Shown here: positions 1-9,289 of the stretch, piece after piece
Position numbering within the stretch: position 1 is the first letter of the stretch
How the letters are laid out: every line of letters starts with the position of its first letter
Assembly: GCF_043099285.1 (NCBI RefSeq)
Contig: NZ_CP170723.1
Coordinates: forward strand, 3,658,001-3,722,000
Direction of reading: 5' to 3'
From: Oryzobacter telluris
GTDB lineage: Bacteria > Actinomycetota > Actinomycetes > Actinomycetales > Dermatophilaceae
Length of the DNA: 64,000 nt
Translations under genes and position numbers: made by a program
Notes under the pieces: generated by a model
Told to the model about the DNA's origin: nothing
The model's database searches: none
Seen by the model: the letters and a program-made list of their open reading frames with translations, nothing else

Positions 1-196
1 CGCCGCGCTGGTAGAGCGTCGTCGCGATCCTCGCGACGGCGTCGGACCCGCCGCGGACGGCGGCGAGCAGCTCGCCACGGACCTCCTCCCCGTCCCGGCC
101 CTCGGCGCGGGCGTGCCGTGCGGCCGCGGGGAACAGGCCCACCACCGCCTCGCCGTCGGCGGCCACGGCGGCTCGTGCGTCGTCGCTCCAGCCCAT
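1..196 (-). CDS. eboA: EboA-domain protein, C-terminus beyond window edge
   Basis: Only the first 65 or so codons lie inside the window. The ATG at 196 has a GGAGGACC-type ribosome site in the short gap after the preceding stop (198-200). The visible residues form an Ala/Arg-rich helical stretch that includes ARIATTLYQRG, which resembles the N-terminal region of EboA proteins; I see no catalytic motif. The identification rests largely on context: it is the last visible gene of a four-gene, tightly packed run with a UbiA-type prenyltransferase and a TIM-barrel isomerase, the companions typical of Ebo clusters. The role is unknown in the family, and Ebo genes are linked to export or maturation of small metabolites. 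Confidence 0.6.
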   Translation of the reverse strand, partial: MGWSDDARAAVAADGEAVVGLFPAAARHARAEGRDGEEVRGELLAAVRGGSDAVARIATTLYQRG

Positions 197-197
197 G

Positions 198-1070
198 TCA
201 GGTCCTCCTCGTGAGTCGCTCGGCGTGGGCCGCCGCGGCGCGCAGGGCCCGCAGGCTCTGCTCCGCGAGCACCGGCGCCGCGTGGGTGTGGCGGGGCAGC
301 TCGACGTGCACGAGCCCGGCGAAACCGCTGTCGGACAGGGCGGCCAGCACGTCGGGCAGGTCGACCTCCCCCTCACCGAAGGGCAGGTGCTCGTGCACGC
401 CGCGCCGCATGTCGTCGATCTGGACGTTGGCCAGGACGCCGCCGGCGGCCCGGATGACGGCGCCCGGCGCCTCGTCCTCGGAACAGACGAGGTGGCCGAC
501 GTCGATGGTGAGGCCGAGGGCCTCGGGGCGGCCGAACCGGTCGAGGACCCCCACGACGTCGCCGACCCGCTCGAGGAACATCCCCGGCTCGGGCTCGAGC
601 GCCAGGGTGACCCCGGTGGCCTCGGCGACCGGCAGCAGTGCGGCCACGGCCCGGTCCACACGCTCGCGCCCGTCCACCGACGTGGACCCCGGCGGCAGGG
701 AGCCGCTCCAGCACGACACCACGGGAGCCCCGAGGTCGGCGGCCACTCGCAGGGCCGTGGCGACGAGGTCGACCCGCCGCCGGGCGCCGGACTCGCTGAC
801 GAACGTCGGGTGGTGCTTGCGCCGCGGGTCGAGGACGTAGCGCCCGCCGGTCTCGACGACGACGTCGAGGCCGTGCCGTGCCAGCAGGCGCCCGGCGTGC
901 GAGACGCGCTGCACGAGACCGGGACCCACCGGGTCGAGGTGGGCGTGGTCGAGGGTGAGGGCGACCCCGTCGTAGCCGAGGTCGGCGAGGACGGCGAGCG
1001 CGTCCTCGAGGCGGTGGTCGGTGAAGCCGTTGAGGCCGTAGCCCAGGCGCAGTCGGGTCGGGTCGCTCAC
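198..1070 (-). CDS. Sugar phosphate isomerase/epimerase-like TIM barrel (EboE-like)
   Basis: A 290-residue AP-endonuclease-2/xylose-isomerase type TIM barrel. It opens with LGYGLNGFTDHRLEDALAVL, typical of the first beta strand and helix of this superfamily. Metal-ligand candidates follow in order: ALEPEPG near the middle, TIDVGHL, then NVQIDDM and GEVDLPDVL near the C-terminus. The GTG at 1070 was chosen because it overlaps the upstream prenyltransferase stop by 4 bp (GTGA); a longer reading frame extends upstream but is a shadow of that gene. The substrate cannot be read from sequence. Position in an Ebo-type run suggests the EboE slot (TIM barrel), but a standalone sugar isomerase is possible. 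Confidence 0.75.
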   Translation of the reverse strand: MSDPTRLRLGYGLNGFTDHRLEDALAVLADLGYDGVALTLDHAHLDPVGPGLVQRVSHAGRLLARHGLDVVVETGGRYVLDPRRKHHPTFVSESGARRRVDLVATALRVAADLGAPVVSCWSGSLPPGSTSVDGRERVDRAVAALLPVAEATGVTLALEPEPGMFLERVGDVVGVLDRFGRPEALGLTIDVGHLVCSEDEAPGAVIRAAGGVLANVQIDDMRRGVHEHLPFGEGEVDLPDVLAALSDSGFAGLVHVELPRHTHAAPVLAEQSLRALRAAAAHAERLTRRT

Positions 1071-1975
1071 GTCGGCGACCCCTTCCGCAGCACCGAACGG
1101 GTCGCGTACGTCGCCGCGCCGAGCGCCACGGCCGCACCGGTCTCCCCCGCGGCGGCCAGCAGCCCGCACTGCAGGGGGACCATGCCGCGGATGCCGGCGA
1201 CGGTCGCCGCCCGCGCGGTCGGCGCGGTCGGGTCGTTGACGGCGCGGGCCTGGGCCCGACCGACGGAGGAGCCGTAGGCGGCGGAGGCGCCGGTGGCGAC
1301 GAGGGCGGCGAGCCACGGCGTGCCCCGCGGGCCGGTGGGTGCCCCGCCCGCGCGACCCGACGCGAGCAGCGGGACGAGCGCGGCGACGGCGGCCGTCACC
1401 GAGGTCGCGCCCCGCGCGACCGACGCCGAGGTCCCGTGCACCTCGCCACGGCTGAGGGCCGTCACGCCGGCCGTGTGGACGAGGAGCAGGCCCGCCGGGA
1501 GGGCGGCGCGGCGCAGCCCCGCGGCCCCACCGGCGGACGCCCCGAGGAGGACGTCGAGCCCTCGCGTGCTCGCCATGACGGCGGTGCTCACGGGGCCGGA
1601 CTTCGCCGACAGGTCGTACGCCCACACGGCACCGGCGAGGACCGCGGCCACCCCTGCGGCCCGCGGACCTCCCCCGGCGGCGGCCAGGCCGACGCCCGCG
1701 GCGGTGAGACCGGAGGCCAGCGTCAGCGCGGTCCGCGGGGCCACGCGGCCCGACGGGATCGGGCGCTCGGGTCGCTCGACGGCGTCGAGGTCGCGGTCGG
1801 CCCAGTCGTTGAGGGCCATGCCGGCCCAGTACAGCGACACCGACGCCAGCGGGAGGAGCGCGGTGCGGCGGCCGGCCGGCCAGCCGGCGGCGGCCGCCCC
1901 GGCGAGGGCGTCACCGGGCACCGTCAGGGCCGCGGGGGCCCGGACGAGCTCGGCGAGGTCGCGCAGGGTCGTCAT
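1067..1975 (-). CDS. eboC: UbiA-family prenyltransferase-like membrane protein (EboC-like)
   Basis: A 302-residue polytopic membrane protein of the UbiA superfamily. The first aspartate-rich motif is clear as NDWADRDLDAVERPERPIP (residues about 55-75), the Mg-diphosphate binding site of UbiA enzymes. The second site is weaker, around AYDLSAKSGP. Such enzymes transfer prenyl groups to acceptors inside the membrane; neither donor nor acceptor can be inferred here. The ATG at 1975 overlaps the end of the inositol phosphate synthase gene by 4 bp and the gene itself overlaps the next by 4 bp, indicating translational coupling. The EboC assignment comes from the neighbours. Confidence 0.75.
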   Translation of the reverse strand: MTTLRDLAELVRAPAALTVPGDALAGAAAAGWPAGRRTALLPLASVSLYWAGMALNDWADRDLDAVERPERPIPSGRVAPRTALTLASGLTAAGVGLAAAGGGPRAAGVAAVLAGAVWAYDLSAKSGPVSTAVMASTRGLDVLLGASAGGAAGLRRAALPAGLLLVHTAGVTALSRGEVHGTSASVARGATSVTAAVAALVPLLASGRAGGAPTGPRGTPWLAALVATGASAAYGSSVGRAQARAVNDPTAPTARAATVAGIRGMVPLQCGLLAAAGETGAAVALGAATYATRSVLRKGSPT

Positions 1976-3159
1976 CGGGAGGACGCACCGCCCGCGGCGT
2001 CGGCAGCCACCTCGCCCCTCGCCCACCGGACGAGGAGGTCGTGCTGCGGCGCGAGCGCGTGCTCGTCGAGGCCGGCCGGGTCCTTGAAGAAGAACCCGAG
2101 TGCCGCGACCGGTCCGCTCTCCCCGCGACGCAGCGCGAGGTCGAGCAGGCGCGCCAGGTCGATGACGAGCGGTGCGGCGAGCGCGGAGTCGCAGCCCTGC
2201 CAGGTGAACTGGAGCGTCATCCGCGTCCCGAGGAAGCCGGCGAAGGTGATGTGGTCCCACGCGGTCTTCCAGTCGCCGAGGTCCGCGACGTGGTCGATGT
2301 GCAGCGGCCCCTCGACGGGGTGCCCGAGGAGGGCTTCGAGGCCCGCCGCCTTGGACTCGATCTTGCTCTGCCGGGCGTCGGGCGAGGCGAGGGTGGCGCC
2401 GTCGCCGCCGCCGAGGAGGTTGGTCCCGGCCCAGGAGCGGACGTCGAGGGCGCGCATCGCGAACATCGGGGCGAGGACGGACTTGAGCAGCGTCTCCCCC
2501 GTCTTGCCGTCGCTGCCGCCCCAGGGCAGTCCGGCGTGCGCGGCCATCTCCTCCAGGGCCGGCAGGCGGGCGCCGGCCGAGGGGGTGAAGTCGACGAAGG
2601 CGCAGCCGGCGCGGAAGGCGGCCGCGGCGTAGACCGAGCTGGCGGGCAGCGGCGACTCGCCGGCGTCCCACGCGGACTCGAGGGCCTCGACGTCGGCGTG
2701 GCCCGGGTGGGGCACGACGAGGGCCTCGGTGGAGGAGACGTTGACGACGACGACGCGGGACAGGCCCTCGCGGGAGGCGAACTCACGCAGGTCGTCGGCC
2801 AGGCGCTCGACGGCGTCACGCTGGTTCTCGGCGCCGACGACGTAGCCGGGGCGGATGCGGGTGGAGGCCTCGTCGAGGTCGTGCGCGACGAGGCGGGGCA
2901 GGTCGTGGGGGACGACGCCGGCGGCGGCGAGCTCCTCGGCGCGCTTGGCCAGGGAGACGGTCGTGACGTCGTGGCCGCCGGTGACGAGGTCGGCGACGTC
3001 GGCCAGGCCCACGTCCTCGAGCTCGGGGCGGGCGGTGACGAGCCCGGTGCTGCCGGCGACGCCGGCGCGCAGGGCGGCCAGGCCGCAGGCGACGGTCGCG
3101 GCGACCGACCCCCCTGCTCCGATCAGCCAGAGGCCGGTGCGCTCGGTCGTGGGGGTCAT
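1972..3159 (-). CDS. ino1: Inositol-3-phosphate synthase family protein
   Basis: A 395-residue NAD-dependent isomerase of the myo-inositol-1-phosphate synthase family, which converts glucose 6-phosphate to inositol 3-phosphate. Residues 10-30 carry the Rossmann glycine motif LIGAGGSVAATV. Downstream, GGSDGKTGETLLKSVLAPMF and GTNLLGGGDG correspond to the conserved catalytic core of the family (about residues 215-265). The start has a strong AGGAGG site. It is first in a run of four overlapping genes with UbiA, isomerase and EboA-like products. That placement suggests it makes an inositol-type head group or related cyclised sugar for this pathway rather than general phospholipid supply; this is inference. 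Confidence 0.85.
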   Translation of the reverse strand: MTPTTERTGLWLIGAGGSVAATVACGLAALRAGVAGSTGLVTARPELEDVGLADVADLVTGGHDVTTVSLAKRAEELAAAGVVPHDLPRLVAHDLDEASTRIRPGYVVGAENQRDAVERLADDLREFASREGLSRVVVVNVSSTEALVVPHPGHADVEALESAWDAGESPLPASSVYAAAAFRAGCAFVDFTPSAGARLPALEEMAAHAGLPWGGSDGKTGETLLKSVLAPMFAMRALDVRSWAGTNLLGGGDGATLASPDARQSKIESKAAGLEALLGHPVEGPLHIDHVADLGDWKTAWDHITFAGFLGTRMTLQFTWQGCDSALAAPLVIDLARLLDLALRRGESGPVAALGFFFKDPAGLDEHALAPQHDLLVRWARGEVAADAAGGASSR

Positions 3160-3227
3160 GGGTCCTCCTCGGTGGGGACGGTCGCAGGGTGGTGGTGCGG
3201 GGTGGTGCGCTCGGCGGCCCGGGTCGG

Positions 3228-6200
3228 TCAGCCTCGGAGCTGGCGGATCACCTCCCGCACGTCCCGCTCCAGGGCGGCCGCGGCTGCGGCGTCCTTGACG
3301 AGGGTCCGGTCGGAGAGCGCCCCGAGGTAGCTCTCCAGCTGGGAGATCGCCGCCTGGGTGCGACCGGCGTCGGCGTGCTTCTTCGCCTGGTCCAGCCGCT
3401 TCCCGAAGGCCGAGGCCCCGGCCTTGGTGACCTCACCCGAGCCGCCGAGCCGCGTCGTGAGCGTGGTGAGCTCGGCGAGCGACGTCGTCGTCGTGAAGGT
3501 CACCGTCTGCGACGCGGTGCGCCCGGCGTTGTCCTTCACCGTCACGACCAGCACGTGCTGGCCGAGGGAGAGGCGCCACAGCGCCAGCGGCTTGTCGGCC
3601 GCGACGGCCTGGCCGTCGACGGTCGCCGTCACCGACTGGACCCCGGACACGACGTCGGCCGCGGTCCACGTGACGTCGCCGGAGTTGCCGACGGACGCGC
3701 CGTCGGTGACACCGGTGACCGCGAGGGTCGGGGCGCTCTTGTCGATCTTGACGACCACCTGGCCCGAGCCGACGTTCCCGCCGTTGTCGGTCGCGCGGTA
3801 GAGCACCGTCGTGGTGCCCTCGGCCGAGACCGTCAGGGTCGGGTTGTTGGCGTTGACCGTCGTCCAGGTCTGGCCACCGTTGGTGGAGAACTGGCGCGTG
3901 GAGATCGTGCCGTTGTCGGTGGCGTTGAGCCGGACCACGACGTTGCCGAGGTACCAGCCGTTCTCACCGGTGGGCTGCGCCGGGTCGAGCACGACGGAGA
4001 CCGTCGGTGCCGTGACGTCGGCGACGCCGTTGCCGGTGAAGGTGAGCCGGTCGAGCACCACGCCACCGGAGGAGGTGACGTAGAGGACGCCCGTGCCGGT
4101 CGGCACGTTCGCCAGCGACGCCGAGGCGTCACCCCAGCCGGAGCTGTTCACCGCGACCGTCGCGAACGGGGCCGCCGTGGCCGAGTTCCAGCGCAGCGAG
4201 AGCGTTCCCTGGCCGGAGGCCCTGGCCGTGACGCCCGTGATGCCGGCGAAGTTCACCGGGTCCCAGGCGAGGTGGTCACCGGCGTCGAACGAGGTGACCT
4301 TGCGCAGGCCGCTCGCCGTGTCGTCGGAGACGAGCTCCACACCCTGGGAGGAGTCGGCCCACTCGGCCTCCTGCGACTTCGGGTTGAGGATGAGCGAGCG
4401 CTCGGACGTCGCCGCGGCGACCCCGTTCGCCCCACCGTCCGTGTAGCGGATGACGACGACGCCGAAGATGTTCTCGGTCTCGCCGTGCTCGGTGGCGTCC
4501 GCCGGGGTCGGGATGGCGAACTGGCAGCCCGTGCCCTGGCTCAGCGGGTGGGCGTGGGCGTCGTGGCCGAGACCGAAGGTCCAGGCGACGCGCGAGCACA
4601 CCGTGGCGGTGCCGTCCTCCGGGTCGTTGGTCGTCACCGTGAAGGGGACGGCCTGACCCCAGTCGAAGAAGCCGCCGTTGGGCGTGCTCACCTCGATGCT
4701 CGGTGCCACGTTGCCGACGCTGATCGTCGTGCTCGTGATGCCGCGGCGGCCCTCCGGGTCGGTGACCCGCAGGCGGGCGGTGTAGCTGCCGAGCGTGGTG
4801 TAGGTGTACGTGGCGTTGACGCCGGTGGCGTCGAAGGTCCCGTCACCGGTGAAGTCCCACTCGTAGGTGAGCGCTCCGCCCTCGGGGTCGGACGAGCCCG
4901 ACCCGTCGAACTGCACGGTCAGCGGGACGCCGCTGCTCGAGATCGGCTCGGCCTTGATCTTCGCGGTCGGCGCCTTGTTGCCGGGCGAGTAGTCGATCCG
5001 GTACAGGCCGGCGTCGGGGTTGGCCCGGAAGAAGCCGTCGCCGTAGTCGAGGACGTAGAGCGAGCCGTCGGGGCCGAACTCGATGTCGATCGGGCTGTCG
5101 GTGATCGGCTGCCCGTTCGTCTCCAGCGCCGCGTTGGGCAGGAAGTGGGTGATGTGGTCCACCGGGCCGTTGGGCCACTGGACGTCGAAGACCGCGAGGT
5201 AGTCCTGCGAGAACTCGGCGAAGAACGCCTTCTTGTCCCAGAACTCGGGGAACTTCGTCGTCGAGGGGTTCGCGGCGTCGTAGTGGTAGACCGGACCGCC
5301 CATGGGGCCCTGCCCGCCCGCGGGCGAGAAGTCGGTCAGCTCGGGCCACGGCTGGTGCGTGTTGTTGTCGCCGTAGTAGAGCGTGGCCGCGGTGGCCGGG
5401 GGGACCGTCGCGAGACCGGTGTTCCAGCGCGAGTTGTTCTTCGCGCCGGCGGCGCAGTCGAAGAACGGACCCGGCGTGGCCGTCGCGAAGTTCCACTCGT
5501 TGTAGTTCTTGTGGTCCGCCGTGCAGTACGGCCAGCCACCGTTGAGCGGCTTGTCGATGCCGGTGGTCTGCCACTCGACGTAGCCCATCGGGCCTCGCTC
5601 GGCCGAGGGGGCGCCGGCGTCGGGGCCGTAGTCACCCCACGAGACCGAGTTCGTCGCCGAGTCGACGTCGATGCGGAACGCGTTGCGCACGCCCATCGCG
5701 AAGATCTCGGGGCGGGTCTTGTCGGTGCCCGGGGCGAACAGGTTGCCCGCGGGGATCGTGTAGGTGCCGTCGGCCTCGGGGTGGATCCGCAGGATCTTGC
5801 CGCGCAGGTCGTTGGTGTTGCCGGCGCCGCGACGCGAGTCGAACCCGGGGTTCATGCCCGGGGCGTCGTTGTTCGGCGCGAAACCGTTGGCCCCCGGGGT
5901 GCTCGCCGGCGTGTTGTCACCGGTGGCGAGGTAGAGGTTGCCGTCGTCGTCGAAGTCGACGTCACCGGCGACGTGGCAGCACTGGCCCCGCTGCTGCTCG
6001 ACCTTGAGGATGACCTGCTCGGTCGACAGGTCGAGGGCGTTCGCCGCGTCGTCCCACTTGACGCGGGTCAGCTGGTTGTAGCCCTTCCACTGGTCCCAGT
6101 ACGCCTCGGTCTGCCCGGCGGGCAGGCTGTTGGGCGCGGAGCCGGTGGGGGTCGTGGTGACGTACGGCGCGGTCATCGTGCGCGGTGCGTAGTAGAGGTA

Positions 6201-6575
6201 CACCCACTTGGACGTCGCGAAGTCCGGCGCCAGGGTGACGGTCTGCATCCCGTCCTCGGAGTTGCTGTAGACCGGGACGGTGGTGACGACCTTCGTCGTG
6301 CCCGCGTCGGGGTCGGTGAGGCGGATGTCGCCGTTGCGGGCGGTGTGCAGGACCCGGCCGTCCGGGAGGACCGCCATGTCGATGGGCTCACCGGTGTCCT
6401 TGGTGAGCGTGATCTTCTCGTAGTTGGCCCAGTTGACCGCGTCCGCGTCGGCCTCGTGGCCCGGGTGGGCCGCGGCGGGACCGGCGGCGACGCCTGCGGC
6501 GCCCGCCAGGGAAAGTGCCAGGGCGGCAACCATCGAAACGGCACGTGGCCGACCTCGACGACGAATAGAATTCAT
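3228..6575 (-). CDS. Secreted glucose/sorbosone dehydrogenase with PKD, carbohydrate-binding and Ig-like domains
   Basis: A 1,115-residue exported protein. An Arg-rich signal peptide (about residues 1-36) ends near GPAAAHPGHE. Residues about 40-530 form the PQQ-type glucose/sorbosone dehydrogenase propeller, with motifs such as GDVDFDDDGNLYLATGDN and DIEFGPDGSLYVLDYGDG. A PKD domain follows (about 535-620, SSDPEGGALTYEWDFTGDG), a second PKD-like domain (620-730), a CBM6-like segment (730-855), two Ig/Big-type domains (855-1030) and a C-terminal FIVAR-like helical region. The ATG at 6575 has AAGGAC 8 nt upstream; a start 32 codons earlier lacks such a site. It is the last gene of the sugar operon and probably oxidises sugar outside the cell. 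Whether PQQ is the cofactor is not visible. Confidence 0.85.
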   Translation of the reverse strand: MNSIRRRGRPRAVSMVAALALSLAGAAGVAAGPAAAHPGHEADADAVNWANYEKITLTKDTGEPIDMAVLPDGRVLHTARNGDIRLTDPDAGTTKVVTTVPVYSNSEDGMQTVTLAPDFATSKWVYLYYAPRTMTAPYVTTTPTGSAPNSLPAGQTEAYWDQWKGYNQLTRVKWDDAANALDLSTEQVILKVEQQRGQCCHVAGDVDFDDDGNLYLATGDNTPASTPGANGFAPNNDAPGMNPGFDSRRGAGNTNDLRGKILRIHPEADGTYTIPAGNLFAPGTDKTRPEIFAMGVRNAFRIDVDSATNSVSWGDYGPDAGAPSAERGPMGYVEWQTTGIDKPLNGGWPYCTADHKNYNEWNFATATPGPFFDCAAGAKNNSRWNTGLATVPPATAATLYYGDNNTHQPWPELTDFSPAGGQGPMGGPVYHYDAANPSTTKFPEFWDKKAFFAEFSQDYLAVFDVQWPNGPVDHITHFLPNAALETNGQPITDSPIDIEFGPDGSLYVLDYGDGFFRANPDAGLYRIDYSPGNKAPTAKIKAEPISSSGVPLTVQFDGSGSSDPEGGALTYEWDFTGDGTFDATGVNATYTYTTLGSYTARLRVTDPEGRRGITSTTISVGNVAPSIEVSTPNGGFFDWGQAVPFTVTTNDPEDGTATVCSRVAWTFGLGHDAHAHPLSQGTGCQFAIPTPADATEHGETENIFGVVVIRYTDGGANGVAAATSERSLILNPKSQEAEWADSSQGVELVSDDTASGLRKVTSFDAGDHLAWDPVNFAGITGVTARASGQGTLSLRWNSATAAPFATVAVNSSGWGDASASLANVPTGTGVLYVTSSGGVVLDRLTFTGNGVADVTAPTVSVVLDPAQPTGENGWYLGNVVVRLNATDNGTISTRQFSTNGGQTWTTVNANNPTLTVSAEGTTTVLYRATDNGGNVGSGQVVVKIDKSAPTLAVTGVTDGASVGNSGDVTWTAADVVSGVQSVTATVDGQAVAADKPLALWRLSLGQHVLVVTVKDNAGRTASQTVTFTTTTSLAELTTLTTRLGGSGEVTKAGASAFGKRLDQAKKHADAGRTQAAISQLESYLGALSDRTLVKDAAAAAALERDVREVIRQLRG

Positions 6576-6716
6576 GTCCACGTCCTTCGTGAGTGTGGGG
6601 CGAGCCAGTCCCGGGGTGGCCTCGGCCGCTGCAACGGCATCAACGAGGCCACCTCCGGGGCTGGCGCTCACCGTCAGGGAGCGGTGAGCGGTGTCGGCCG
6701 TGGGGGCCCGACGGGT

Positions 6717-6735
6717 GCCGGCCTCCGGGGCCGGC
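6717..6735 (-). terminator. Hairpin after the isomerase gene
   Basis: A perfect 7-bp inverted repeat (GCCGGCC / GGCCGGC, 5-nt loop) sits 9 nt beyond the stop of the Tat-exported isomerase. A second, looser pair of arms (GTGGCCTCG / CGAGGCCAC) lies at about 6615-6655. Neither has a T-tract, as is usual in high-GC actinobacteria. It may attenuate rather than end transcription into the dehydrogenase gene. Confidence 0.4.
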
Positions 6736-6743
6736 GAGGTGTG

Positions 6744-7859
6744 TCAGCCGCGCAGGGCGGCCATGTTGTCGTAGCTGACCTTCGCCAGCGCGAGGGACTG
6801 GCCCGGGTTGGCGGCGCCGCCGGGAGCGGTGTCCTGCTCCCACATCGGGTTGTGCGACCCCTTGGCACCGACGCGACGCAGGAACGTCGAGTAGTCGATG
6901 TCACCGAGACCGAACGGGGCCATGACGTACCCGTTGGCCTGGGTGGCGTCCTTGACGCCGTCCTTGGCGTGGAACAGCGGGAAGCGCTTGGTCTGCGCCG
7001 CCACGAGCCCGGCCGGGTCGAACACCGACGACACCGAGCTGCCGTCGGCCGCGGTGTAGGTGTGGTGCTTGTACTGCGCGACGTGCGCCCAGTAGATGTC
7101 CAGCTCGAGGAAGACGTTCTTCTCGTCGGTGTTGGCGAGGAAGTACTCCAGGCGGCGGATGCCGCTGCTGCGGGTCGGGCGGCCGAGGGCGTCGAGCGGG
7201 CCGCTGTCGAGCAGGAAGCTGTACGCGATGTCGTGGTTGTGCGTGTACAGCTTCAGGCCGTGCCCGGCGGCGCGCTCGCCGAGGATGTTCCAGCGCTCCG
7301 CGGCCAGCGCCCAGTCGGCGACGTAGGCGGACCCGGTGGGGTCGCTCCCGGTGCCGATGTGGCCCAGGCCGAGGATGTTGGCCACCTCGCAGGCCGCGTC
7401 GAACGACGCGAGCGAGGCGTCGGTGATGGTGCCGGGGACCGAGCCGTGGTTGCCCTCGGCCTGGAGGCCGTTGTCGTCGAGCCAGGTGCGCAGGAGGCGG
7501 GCGCCGTCGACGTTGTTGACGTTGCCGCCGGGGGCGTTCGCGTTCTGGTTGTAGCCGGCGAACTCGATCTGCTTGTAGCCGATGCCCGCGAGCTCCTCGA
7601 AGACGGCCTTGAAGCCCGAGGCGAACGGCGAGGTGCCGGGGTCGCGCGAGATCGCGTCACGGACGGTGTAGAGGATGATGCCGCGGCGCGGGGAGGGGAT
7701 GAGCACCCCGTTGGCGGTCCCGGCCGAGCCGGCCATGGCCGAGGGCGCGGCCACGGTGGCGGCCGCGGCCATCCCCATGGAGGCGGCCAGGACCTGGCGG
7801 CGGTTGAGCCCGAGCTTGCTGACCAGCCCGGGGAGGTTGACGTCGTTGTCGGTGTTCAT
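6744..7859 (-). CDS. Tat-exported sugar phosphate isomerase/epimerase family protein
   Basis: A 371-residue TIM-barrel protein of the AP-endonuclease-2 superfamily with an N-terminal twin-arginine signal (LNRRQVLAASMGMAAAATVA, residues about 18-37), implying folding before export. Inside the barrel, FEELAGIGYKQIEFAGYNQN and VFLELDIYWAH carry likely metal-binding acidic residues. The ATG at 7859 has GAAGGAG upstream. Exported members of this family occur with Gfo/Idh/MocA oxidoreductases and secreted dehydrogenases in pathways that act on oxidised sugars such as 3-keto-glycosides. That reading fits both flanking genes but is inferred from context. Confidence 0.82.
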   Translation of the reverse strand: MNTDNDVNLPGLVSKLGLNRRQVLAASMGMAAAATVAAPSAMAGSAGTANGVLIPSPRRGIILYTVRDAISRDPGTSPFASGFKAVFEELAGIGYKQIEFAGYNQNANAPGGNVNNVDGARLLRTWLDDNGLQAEGNHGSVPGTITDASLASFDAACEVANILGLGHIGTGSDPTGSAYVADWALAAERWNILGERAAGHGLKLYTHNHDIAYSFLLDSGPLDALGRPTRSSGIRRLEYFLANTDEKNVFLELDIYWAHVAQYKHHTYTAADGSSVSSVFDPAGLVAAQTKRFPLFHAKDGVKDATQANGYVMAPFGLGDIDYSTFLRRVGAKGSHNPMWEQDTAPGGAANPGQSLALAKVSYDNMAALRG

Positions 7860-7979
7860 GATGCTCCTTCGTCACTGCAATGACATGGGGGGTAGAGCGC
7901 GACCTCGGGGGTTCCTTTCCGGGTGGGGTGGTGGTCGGCCACGGGCGGGGTGGGTGTGTGGGTGGGTGGGTTCGGCGCG

Positions 7980-9242
7980 TCAGCCGTCGGTGGGGCGTGG
8001 GGTCGGCTGACCGTCGTCGGGGTGGTCGGTGGTGGTCCAGCACGACCCGGTGGCCGCGCTGCGCTCGACCGCGGCGAGCACCTCCTGGACCGCCAGACCG
8101 TCGGCGAACGACGGCTCGGGGTCGACCCCGCGCGCGATCGCGTCGATGAGGTCGGCGGCCTGGTGGGTGAAGCCGTGCTCGTAGCCGAGGCCGTGACCGG
8201 CGGGCCACCAGCGCCCCACGTAGGGGTGCGTGGCCTCGGTGACGACGACCCGGGTGAAGCCCGACTCGCGGGCGTCGACCGAGGCGTCGTGGACGTGGAG
8301 GACGTTCATGTCCTCGAAGTCGAAGGCCAGGCTCCCGCGGGAGCCGTTGACCTCGATGCGGATGGCATTCTTGCGACCGGTCGCGAAGCGGGTGGCCTCG
8401 AAGGTCCCGAGCCCGCCGCCGGACAGCCGGGCGATGAAGATCGCCGCGTCGTCGACGCTGACCTGGCCGCGGCCCGGGCCCGCCTGCGCCGACAGGCCGT
8501 GGACGGCTCCGGGGAGGGGACGCTCGCGCACGAAGGTCTCGGTGGTGGCACTGACGCCGGTGATCCGCTCGCCGGTGATGAAGTGGGTCAGGTCGATGAT
8601 GTGGGCGCCGATGTCGCCCAGGGCACCCGAGCCGGCGCGGTCCTTCTCGAGCCGCCAGGTGAGCGGCGACTCGGGGTCGACGAGCCAGTCCTGCAGGTAC
8701 TGCCCGCGCACGTGGCGGATCTCGCCGATCCGGCCCTCCCGCACGAGCTGGCGGGCGAAGGCGATGGCGGGCACGCGGCGGTAGGTGAACCCCACCATCG
8801 AGCGCACGCCGTGGGCGGCGGCCTTCTCGGCGGCCGCGGCCATCGCCCGGGCCTCGGCCACGGTGTTGGCCAGCGGCTTCTCGCACAGCACGTGCTTGCC
8901 GGCCTCGAGGGCCGCGATGGCGATCTCGGCGTGGGTGTCGCCCGGGGTGCAGATGTCGACGAGGTCGACGTCGGGGCGCGCGACGAGGTCGCGCCAGTTC
9001 GTCTCCACGTGCTGCCAGTCGAAGCGGCGGGCCATGTCGGCAGCGGCGGCGGCGTCGCGCCCGCCGATGGCGACGAGGTCCGGGACGAGCGCCGGGTCGA
9101 AGAAGCTGCGGGCGTTGCGCCAGCCCTGCGAGTGGGCCAGGCCCATGAACGCGTAGCCGACCATCCCGATGCCGAGGCGCCCGGGCGCGCTCGTGGCGGG
9201 CGCGGTGTCCGTCGCCTGCGGGGAGGGGGTGTCGATGGCCAT
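7980..9242 (-). CDS. Gfo/Idh/MocA family oxidoreductase
   Basis: A 420-residue cytoplasmic NAD(P)-dependent sugar or inositol oxidoreductase. An N-terminal Rossmann fold carries IGMVGYAFMGLAHSQGW (residues about 23-40). The family signature CEKPLANTVAEARAM lies near residue 120, and a GDIGAHIIDLTHFI stretch supplies the conserved substrate-site aspartate and histidine. It lies between the binding-protein gene and the exported isomerase, all on one strand, so it probably oxidises or reduces the imported sugar. The exact sugar is unknown. The leader of about 20 Ser/Thr/Ala residues before the Rossmann fold is not a recognisable signal. Confidence 0.88.
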   Translation of the reverse strand: MAIDTPSPQATDTAPATSAPGRLGIGMVGYAFMGLAHSQGWRNARSFFDPALVPDLVAIGGRDAAAAADMARRFDWQHVETNWRDLVARPDVDLVDICTPGDTHAEIAIAALEAGKHVLCEKPLANTVAEARAMAAAAEKAAAHGVRSMVGFTYRRVPAIAFARQLVREGRIGEIRHVRGQYLQDWLVDPESPLTWRLEKDRAGSGALGDIGAHIIDLTHFITGERITGVSATTETFVRERPLPGAVHGLSAQAGPGRGQVSVDDAAIFIARLSGGGLGTFEATRFATGRKNAIRIEVNGSRGSLAFDFEDMNVLHVHDASVDARESGFTRVVVTEATHPYVGRWWPAGHGLGYEHGFTHQAADLIDAIARGVDPEPSFADGLAVQEVLAAVERSAATGSCWTTTDHPDDGQPTPRPTDG

Positions 9243-9289
9243 GAAGCACCTTCCGACGGGCCGGTCCGGCCCGGGTCGTTGTCGTCAGC

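Noticed and set aside
3189..7883. 1,564-codon open frame on the plus strand
   Set aside because: It lies antisense to the dehydrogenase and isomerase genes and is a high-GC third-position shadow with Arg/Gly/Val-rich content and no domain.
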